The notes under the pieces were generated by a model. That model ran no database searches and was not told where the DNA came from. It saw only the letters and a program-made list of their open reading frames with translations. Shown piece after piece: positions 21,301-30,300 of a stretch of 61,685 nt of DNA; the stretch's first letter is position 1, and every line of letters starts with the position of its first letter. The stretch is from positions 1-61,685 of the forward strand of contig CAIRBF010000082.1 of assembly GCA_903876715.1 (NCBI GenBank), given 5' to 3'. The translations under genes were made by a program, and so were the position numbers. The DNA is from an uncultured beta proteobacterium. GTDB taxonomy: Bacteria; Pseudomonadota; Gammaproteobacteria; Burkholderiales; Burkholderiaceae_C.

Positions 21301-24300
21301 GGTGAGCGTCACCGCGTTCTCCAGGCCCTGGTTCAGGCTGGCGTCGACGACGGCACCGCCAAGGCCGGTCGCACCGACGTGCTGAACAGTGGCCCGGCTG
21401 GAGTCGCCCGAATCGACGTCCGCGTGGCTGAGCAAGCCGCCCGCACGCAGCGCCGCCGGCGCGCCGGCAGTGGCGTCCTCGGTCACCGCGGCGCGCGTGT
21501 CGCCAGGGCTGGCCGCGCTCAGGAGCGGCGCGTCGTTGCTTCCCCGGATCGTGACGGTGAGGGCGCGTGTGGCCGCGGCGGCTGCGGCGCTGGAGTCGGT
21601 GGCGCGCAGCGTGTAGCGCAGCACCAGGGATTGACCTGTGCCCAGGTCGTCGAAGGCCCGGCCGCCGGTGTCGAAGCTCCAGCCGATGCGCGCGCCCGTG
21701 CCCGGGTCGGCGGCGTTGGCCGTCTGCCCACTCAGGCTCAGCATCGCCAGGGCCTGGGACGTCGTGGGCAGCACCACGCCGGACGGCCCCTGGATGTCGA
21801 CGCCGGCCACCACGATCGATACGGTGTCGGCGGCGTCGGGGTCGACCACCGTCAGCGTGCCGCTGGTGGCCAGGCCGGCATGGCCCTCGTCGAGTGTGGC
21901 CGCGTCGCGGTCGCCCTCGCTCGGCGTCAGGGCCGGCGGGTCGTTCTCGGCGGCGATGACGATCTCCATCGTTGCGCCGCGCGGCGTGCCGCCATCGCCG
22001 TCATCCAGCGTCCAGGTCAGCGTGCGCGAGGTCACGGGATCGTCGGCGCTGTTGTGCAGGCGCAGCTGGCGCAACACCTGCTCGACGTCCGCGCGCTGGG
22101 CTGCGGCCGTGAAGTCGATGACCAGGTCCCGGCCGTCGCCACCGGACAGGCGGCCGACGGCGCGCCAGCCTTCGCCGGCGCGGACCTCGACGCTGCTCCC
22201 TTGCAGTCGCACCGGGCTGCCTGCGCCGTCGGCGGACTCGGGCAGGCCGATGCGATCCTGCCCGGCCACCAGGCCGCTGATGTGCAGGCTGCCGCCGCCG
22301 AAGTCGTCGCTGTCCGGATCGAGCATCGACAACGCGCCATCCAGCAGCAGGCCGCCCGCATTCAGGGCGTTCTCGCCGAAGGCCCTCCTGGCGGCCAGCA
22401 CCAATGTGGCTGGATCGTTGGCAGGCACCACCTCGATCGTGGTGCGCGCGGCGGCACTGGTGGCCGCGCCCGCGATGGGACCGGACTCGTCGAGCCCGGC
22501 ATCGGTCAGTGTCGCGACGATCTGGCGAGTGCCGGCGGCGGGACGGTCGCTGTCGTTCACGTAGCGCAGCTCGCGCAGCCAGGCTTGGAAGGCGGCCGTA
22601 CCCGCAGTGCCTCCTTGACGCGGCAGGACGGTCAGCGTCGCGCTCGTGCTGTCGTACAGCAGCCTGAACTCGCCGGCATCGATGCTGGCGTCGGTGGCCA
22701 GCGGCAGAGACACCGCGCCGGCCAGCAACCGCTCGGCGTTGCCGTCGCGCAGACCCTCGATGCGCAAGCGCAGCGCGCTGTGCAGCGTGTTGTCGGGGTC
22801 CGACAGCGTGGCCTGCGCCGCCACGGGCACTGGCGCGTGGGGCGCACCGGCTGCCTCGGTCCAGCGCAGCGTGGCGCCGCTGCCCGGGCTGGCCGGGTCC
22901 AGGTCCAGCGCCGGGGCATCGTTCGCCGGCACGAGGGTGACGACGCCCTGCAGCACGGCCGCAGCGCGTCCGGCCGGCCCGCCTGCGCTGCCGCTGGGCT
23001 GGACGTTGTTGCCGTCGTCCACCGTCACCGTGTACTGGCGCGTGAGCTGGCTGCCGCGCCCGCCTGGGTCGTCGCCGGTGTGCGCGAACTCCAGTGCCGC
23101 CAGCAGCGCGTCGACCTCGGCCAGCGTCGTGTCGGCGTCCAGATTCAGCACCAGCGGTGTGGCGCCGGAGCCGCCGCTGGCTATCACGCCCGCCGGCAGC
23201 GGGATGCCGACCTGCAGCACGTCCCCGGCCCGGCCATCGCTGAGCCCGACAGTCAGGCGGCCGGCACCGAACACCAGGGCTGACAGGCCCGGGGTGCTGG
23301 CCAGATCGACATCGGCGATGCGGGCGCCGGTCAGCAGGCGCACCGGCGGCACGGACACGCCCGTCTCGGTCTGCGCGTTCTCGGCAGCGACGGGCGAGGC
23401 GGCGCGGCCCGTGAGCACGGGCGCGTCGTTGCGCGCCTGTACGGCGCTGCCCAGCTCGACCGGTGCTGACCATGTCCCCTGCGCGCTGACAGCATGGCGC
23501 AGGTCGACCGCGGCCCCGAAGGAGACGGGGGAATCGGCGATCCGCACCGTCAAGGCGCCGGGCTGACCGTTGAAGTCGACGGCGCTGGGCAGGAAGCGCA
23601 CGCGCGCGTCCAGCGGCAGCAGGATGGCGTTCGCGTCGGCGGGCGCCTCGGCGCCGCTGCCTATGGTGACCCAGCCGTCCGCCGCGGCGTACTGCCACAC
23701 GCCCTGGCCTTGGGCGTCGGCCGCGTTGCCGACGATCGCCAGGCCCCCCCAGGCGGAGGCGGTGTTGGCGCCGCCCGGCATGGCGGAGCGGTCGTCGCGC
23801 CCGTCGTCGAAGCTGAAGTCGAGCTCAGCCACCCGGGCGCCGGGCGGCGCTGCTTCGTCCTCGACGGTGGCCGCCAGAGTGGCCGCGCGGGCGGTCGGCC
23901 GGTCATTCGCGCCGAGGACCGTGGTGCCCAGGGTCAGGGCCTGGCCGCTGTCGGCGTACCGCGTACTGCCGCCCGAGCGGGTCAGGTCGTCGGACAGGTC
24001 GGCGCGCGCGCCCGTCGTGACCGCGCCGCCACTGCTGTCGACGGCGCGCAGGCTCAGGCTCCCGGGGGTGCCTTGGAAGTCAGCCGCGGGCACGAAGCGC
24101 AAGCGGTCGCTGGTCGCCAGCAGCAGTGCGTTGCTTGTGGCGACGGCGGGTAGGTCGATCCAGGCGCTGCCTTCGGAGGACCACTGCCAACGGCCCTGCG
24201 CCGGCGAGGAAAGATTGCCGGTGATGGCCACCCCGGCCAATGTGTGAGTGCCCGAACCGCCGGCGACCGCATCCCGCGGATCGGCAAACGATTCGCCGAA

Positions 24301-27300
24301 CAAGGCGTCCACACGCGCGCCGGGCAGGGCGTCGGGGCTGCTGTCCTCGGTCAGCGCCGGCAGGGTGACGGCCCCGGTTCCCACCCGGGTGGGCGCATCG
24401 TTCACCGGCTCGACCGTGATCGTGAAGCGGCGTGTGGTCTCCAGGGCGCTGCCGCTGTCGTCGACGTGGCGCGCGGCGCCGGGGTCGGCGTCGAGGCTGT
24501 AGGCCTCCGCAGGCAGGCTCGGCAGACGCGCGCCGGTGTTGCCGGCGTCGCGGTAGGTCACGGTGACGGTCAGGACACCGTTGAAGTCGGCGGCGTCGGC
24601 CGCGCCTTCGGGGTCGGGCCAGGCCAGCGTCAGCGCGCGCAGGCGCTGGTTGAGTTCGACCTCGGTGGCGCCGCTGACCGTGAGGCTGGGGCTGCCGAGG
24701 CCACTGACGTCGCCGCCAATGCCGCCCAAGGCCACGATGGTGCCCGCGCTCAGCGTGACCGTGGCCGACAGCGTGGCGGCGCCATGGTCGTCGGGGTCGT
24801 CGATGGCGAGCGCGCCCTGAGTGGCGTCCAGCCGCAGCGTGGTCGAGCCCTCGGCCACGCGCACCGGTGCGGCGGTGATGCGTCCGGGGTCGTTGTAGGG
24901 CACGATGGTCAGGGGTCGCGAATGGGCCGCGACGTTGTAGACGCCGAACGCTGCTGTGGTGCTGGCGTAGGGGTCCAAGCCGTCGCTGAGCGGCACCGGC
25001 TGCAGCCCGGGCTGGTTGGCCACGCCGCCGTCGGCGCTGCCGGTGAGCACGCCGGCAGCGTCGCGCAGGCGGTCGTCGACCACGACCTCCACACGGTAGG
25101 CGGGCGCGAAATTCACGCCGTCGGGGCGGCCCACTCGCAGTTCCAGTCCGTCCAGGAAGGCTTGGAGTTGCGCGAGCGTGCCGCGCACCGCCAGCGCCCG
25201 GCCGGTGCCGTGGAGCGTTGCATCGACGATGGCGCCGTGCGCCGCGGCCGATGAGGACAGGCGCAGGTCGGCGCCGGCGTAGAACGAGGCTGGCAAGGGC
25301 CGCCCCGCGGCGTCCAGCACACGCACCAGCACCTGCATCGGCCCCGTGCTCTCGCCGCTGGCGCGTCCGTCCGCCGCGTCGACGTCGGTCAGCACGAAGC
25401 CGCGCAGGGGCGCGACCGCGGTGTCGATGGCGGTTACCGTGGTCGTGGGCGCGGTGACGGCCGGCGCGTCGTTCACGGCCACGATGTCGAGCCCGACGCG
25501 CCAGGGCGCGGGTTGGAGCGCCACGCTGCCGGCGCCGATGTCGCTGCCGATCCGCGCGCCGGCATCGTCCATCGTCAGCGTCAGCGTCACGTCGCCGGGG
25601 TCGGCGCCGTTGAGGTCGTGGTTCAGATCCGCCGCGCCGGTGTAGTGGACACCTCCGCTTGCGTCGTCGGCGGTATGCGCGGTGTTGCGCCCGTTCAGCA
25701 GGGCCTGGATGTCGCTGGCGCGGCCGGTGAGCGTCACTCGGCTGCTGCCATCGCCACCGAGCACGACGGCGCGGCCCCCCGAGGGCGTGAGGGTCGTCTG
25801 TGCCCCGGTTGGGCCGAGGTCGAGCGTGCCCGAGCCGACGGTCAGCGCCACCGAGACGGGCAGGTCGAATGCGGCTGATTCGGCGTCCGCGACCGTGAAC
25901 ACACCGGTCACACGCGAGCGCACATCCTCGGTGACCGAGACCAGCGCCGGGCCGCTCAGCGTCGCGGCGTCGTTGATGCTGGAGGCCCGCAGCACCACGG
26001 AAGCGGTGCCGATGTTCGGATGCCCGGCGGGTACCGGCACTCCCGCTGTCCAGTCGAAGGCAGCCGTCGGCACGGCCGTTGGAGCGCCGGTGTTGGCGCC
26101 GGGCTGGTTCCACTCTCCGCCGTTGGCATCGGGGCCGGTGTTCAGCAACCCGCCGCCCAGACCGCGCAGGCGGTCGTCGGCGATGACCTGCAAGGTCCAA
26201 GAGGCATCCAGGTCGCGGTCGAAGGTCACGTTGAGTCCGGCCAGCGCCTCGTTCACCTGGACGCGGCTGCCCTGGATCTGCAATGCGTCGTTGACACCGC
26301 CGCGCAGCACGGCCCAGTCGCCGCCGGTGTCCGACGGGGTGGCGAAGCCGATGCGCACGCCGCCGCCGCCGAAGCCGGTGGCGTAGGAGGCGGGCGCCAC
26401 CCCAGCGGCGGACTGCAGGCGCACGGTGACCTGGAGGAAGTCGCGCTCACCCGCCTGGACGCCGTTGGTCAGGTCCAGGTCGTTGACAGAGAACCCCGCG
26501 ACCGGGTTCAGCGCCGGAATCGCGCTGTCGATGTCCACCGGCCCGGCCGCGCCCGAGACTGTCGGCGCGTCATTCGTCGGCTGGACGTAGATCCAGAACT
26601 CGTTGCCCGTCTGCTCCTGGTTGCCGTCGGCGAGCGTGAAGATGAAGCGGTCGTCGGGTGTGCCGGGGTAGGCGCTGCCCGTGGGCTCGGCGCCGTCGTG
26701 CAGGTAGTAGATCTGCCCGTCCTGCACCTGCTGCTGCGAGAACGAGGACCCGAGGCCGATGGTGGTGAAGGCGCTGCCGTTGGCGGAGAAGGCGAGCCGG
26801 CCGGCCGCGGGCGCGCTCGTGATGCGGTACTGCACCTGCTGCGCCGTGCTGTCCGGGTCCCAGGCCTGCAGCATCGTCGCGGTGAGGCGGGTGACGCTGC
26901 CTTCCTGGATGACGGTCAGTGGCTCGTTCGCCGCTGGGCCCCCGGCCAGGTTGGGCGCGCGCCCGGTGGTCACTGGGTCGGCGCGGGTGGGCCGGGCGGC
27001 GACCTCGGGCGCGTCGTTGACGTTGGTCATCGCCAGCGCCACCGTCGCGACGGCGCTCTCGCTGCCCCAGCGGTCGCGCGCGACCACCTGGAAGCTGTCG
27101 TTGCGCGTCTCCAGGCCGTCGTGCACGTAGCGTACGCGGCCGGACTGCAGCAGGTCGGCGGCATAGAGAGTCTGGCTCGCGACATCAGCGGTGCTGACAT
27201 CGACCCACTGTCCTGTGCCCAGGGTGTCCACCTGCAGCCGGCCGGCGGCGGGCAGGGCGACGACGCGCCAGCGCAGCGGGTCAGCGCCGAAGGCGCCGTT

Positions 27301-30300
27301 GTCGAGTGCCTCATTGACCCGGTGGTTGTCGGCCACCGCCGGGTCGTTCTCGAGATAGGACTCGCTCGTGGTGTCGTCCACGTCGGCCAGCCTCAGCCGC
27401 TCGGTCGTGATCGCGACCGTCCCGCCTTCGGGCAGCGTCGTGCCGGGCACGCCGAGCGCCGTCGGCGCGTCGTTCACCGGCGCGGCGTGAATGTCCAGCG
27501 TCGCCTGGGCTACCCCGGAGGCGCCGGTGGCCGAGACGTAGAAGCTGATGGATGAGGCGAAGACCTCGCTGCCGTCGTGCACGAAGCGCAGGCGCCCCGC
27601 ATTCACGTCGGCCTGGGTGAAGCTGTCGAGGATGCCCAGCGCGACACCGTCCTTGCGCAGGTTGCCGTTCAGGCCCGATGCCGCACCGGAGAAGCCCGCC
27701 ACCGTGTAGACGATCTGGTCGGGGGTCAGACTGCCCGAGGCATAGGACAGCACACCGCTTGTGATCGTGACGCTGCCGCCCTCGACCAGGCTGGAGACGG
27801 CCGGCCCTGATGGCGGCAGGCCGACGTACCGCGTCTGCAGCGTCGATGCCGGGACCGGCGTCGCGCCGGTGGACCCGCTGCCTCCGTCACCGGCCGATGT
27901 CTCAGCGAGACTTACATTGAATACAAGAGTTCTCAGCGTGTCGGCTTGGTTCGGTCCGGTGTAGGCGCCGCCTGCGCGCGTGTAGTCCTCGCCCGTGCGG
28001 TCCCAGCGCAGTGACATGGCGCCGTCTCGGACCTGGAACTCGAAGTCGTCGACCGCATTCGCGCCCCCGCTGTTGACGGCGGTCTGCACGTACTGCACCC
28101 GCCCCGCGGCGAGGTCGGCCATCGTGAACGAGGCACCGGGACCGAGCGCGGCGTTGTCCAGCAGCAGGCTGCCGTCCTGCGGCAGACGCGTGATGACGAA
28201 GGCGAGGCTGGCTGCGCCGGAATCGACATCGTTGACCCGCAGCATCGAGGTGTCGAGCGTCACGCGGTAGTCGTCGCCGCCGCCATCAAGCACCCGGTTC
28301 GGCCCGTTGACGGTGACAACCGCGGCGCGGGTGGAGGCCGGGTCGAACACCGGGTCGTCGTTGACCGGCCGCACGTCGATGACCACCGTCGCGCTGGTCG
28401 ACTGTCGATTCGCGGTGCCGCCGCCGCCGTCGGTGACGGTGACGTCGAAGCTGTCGTTGCGCGCGGCGGCGTCGCGGTCGATGCCGTCGTGCTGGTAGCG
28501 CAGACCGTCGCGGTCGGCGTAGGCGATGACGAAGCCCGCGCCCTCGAGGTCGACCAGGCTCAGCGCGCGATCGACTGCGGTTGCCAGGCCATCGATCCGT
28601 GCCGTGCCCTTGAAGTGGAGCCAGCCGTGTTGCGGCAGGCGGGTGATGCGCAGGTCCAGCGTGTCGTCGCCGGGGTCTCCGCCGCCGTTGGCGGCGATGG
28701 ACAGGCCGATGACCGACTGGGGCAAGCCGCTGCTCAGCGCCGTGTAGGGCTGCCCCTCGTAGAAGGTGGCACTGCCGCGCACCACGGGCGCCTGGTTGAC
28801 CGGGGTGATGGCGATGCTGACGACCGCGGTATCGGACTGGGCCAGTGGCGTCGCGCCGTCGTTGACCAGGAGCTCGAACCGGTCGGCGGTATTCTGGTCG
28901 GCGCCGCCCCCGGCGGTGTGCGCGTAGGCCAGAGATCCGGCGATCACCTGCTCGTGCGTGAACGTCGAATTCAGGCCGATGCGCTCGCCGGCCAGCGTGA
29001 CGTAGCCGTGCAGCGGCACGCTGCCCAGCCGGTAGACGACCTGCGACGGCGACTGGCTGCCAGCCGTGACCTCCGGATCGATCGCCCGCAGCGCGCCCGC
29101 GCCGATGACGGTGGAGGGCGCACCCTCGGTCACCCGCACCTGCGCGTCGTCCACACGCACCGGGTCGTTTGACGGCGTTACCGTCAATTTCAGCGTGGTC
29201 GTGCCCGCGAGCGCTGGGTTCTGCGCGTCGCTCACGCGTACGCTCAGCCAGCCCGATGCCGCGGTGTTCCCGCGTTCGACGTCGGTGGCGTCGAGGCGCA
29301 ATTGGTTCAGCCATGCCTGCGCTGCCTCGGCGCTTCCTGAGAAGCGAAGGCCGTCGGGCAGCCTGGTGACCACGCCTGCGGTGATGCCGCCGGGATCGGC
29401 CAATGTAGCCAGGGCCGGGTCGCTCAGCGTCACGTCCAGGCTGAGCCCAGCCGCCGCGTCGCCGTCGTGGTCGATCGTCCAGCCTGAAAGGGTGGCAATG
29501 CTGGCACCTTCGGCATTGAGCGTGCTGGGCTCGATGAGCTCGAGCGCGGCCATGGTGGTCGAGACAGTCGGCACCCCCAGCAGCGGCGCCTCCAGGGCCA
29601 GCCAGGCGGCGGCGAAGCCCGCCACCGTCTCTACCGGGCCACTGCGGTACTCGAGGACCCAGTTGCCGCCAAGGGCATCCGATCCGGTGGCGTCCGTGGA
29701 GGCGGCCACGTCGGCCTGCGTGAGTCGCGCGATCCTTTCGACCAGTTGCCGCCCGCCGTCACCCGCGCCGCTGGAGCAGCCGTAGATCAGGATGTCGGCA
29801 TCCGCAGCCAGATGCGCCGCCCAGGAGGCCAGCGCCGCGTCGGCTGTGACCGATCCCAGCGCGTCGGCCAAGCCGTGGGTGCCGGTCAGCAGGAACTGGC
29901 CTGGCGCGCCGTGTGCGAGCAGGTGCACGGCCTGCAGCTCGTGGTGCTGAGACACTGCGGCGCCCATCTGTGCCCAGGGGTCGCCGCTGGCGTCGAGCAC
30001 AACGAGTTCTACGCCTTCGCGCAACCGGACCTGCCACTGGGCTGCGTTCGCAACGGCCGGGTCGATGAATACGAGCTCGCGCGTGCCGGTACCCGTCACG
30101 GCGATGCGACCCGTGGCGGCCGTGCTGGCCACAGCCCGTTCTTCGGGCTGCCTCTGACCGGTCAGGGGCAGCGCGTCGGCGCGCGCGCGGTCGATGCTGG
30201 CGGTCAGGTCGTCGATGGCCGTGTGGACGGCGGCGCCGTCGAACATCTGGCGCTGCTCCAGCGCCATGGGCCGCGGGCCGCTGCGCGCGAGCTTGCGCCG

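Noticed and set aside
23500-24400. Possible break between cadherin-like blocks of the giant gene
   Set aside because: The reading frame is continuous with normal domain joins; no frameshift or stop is present.
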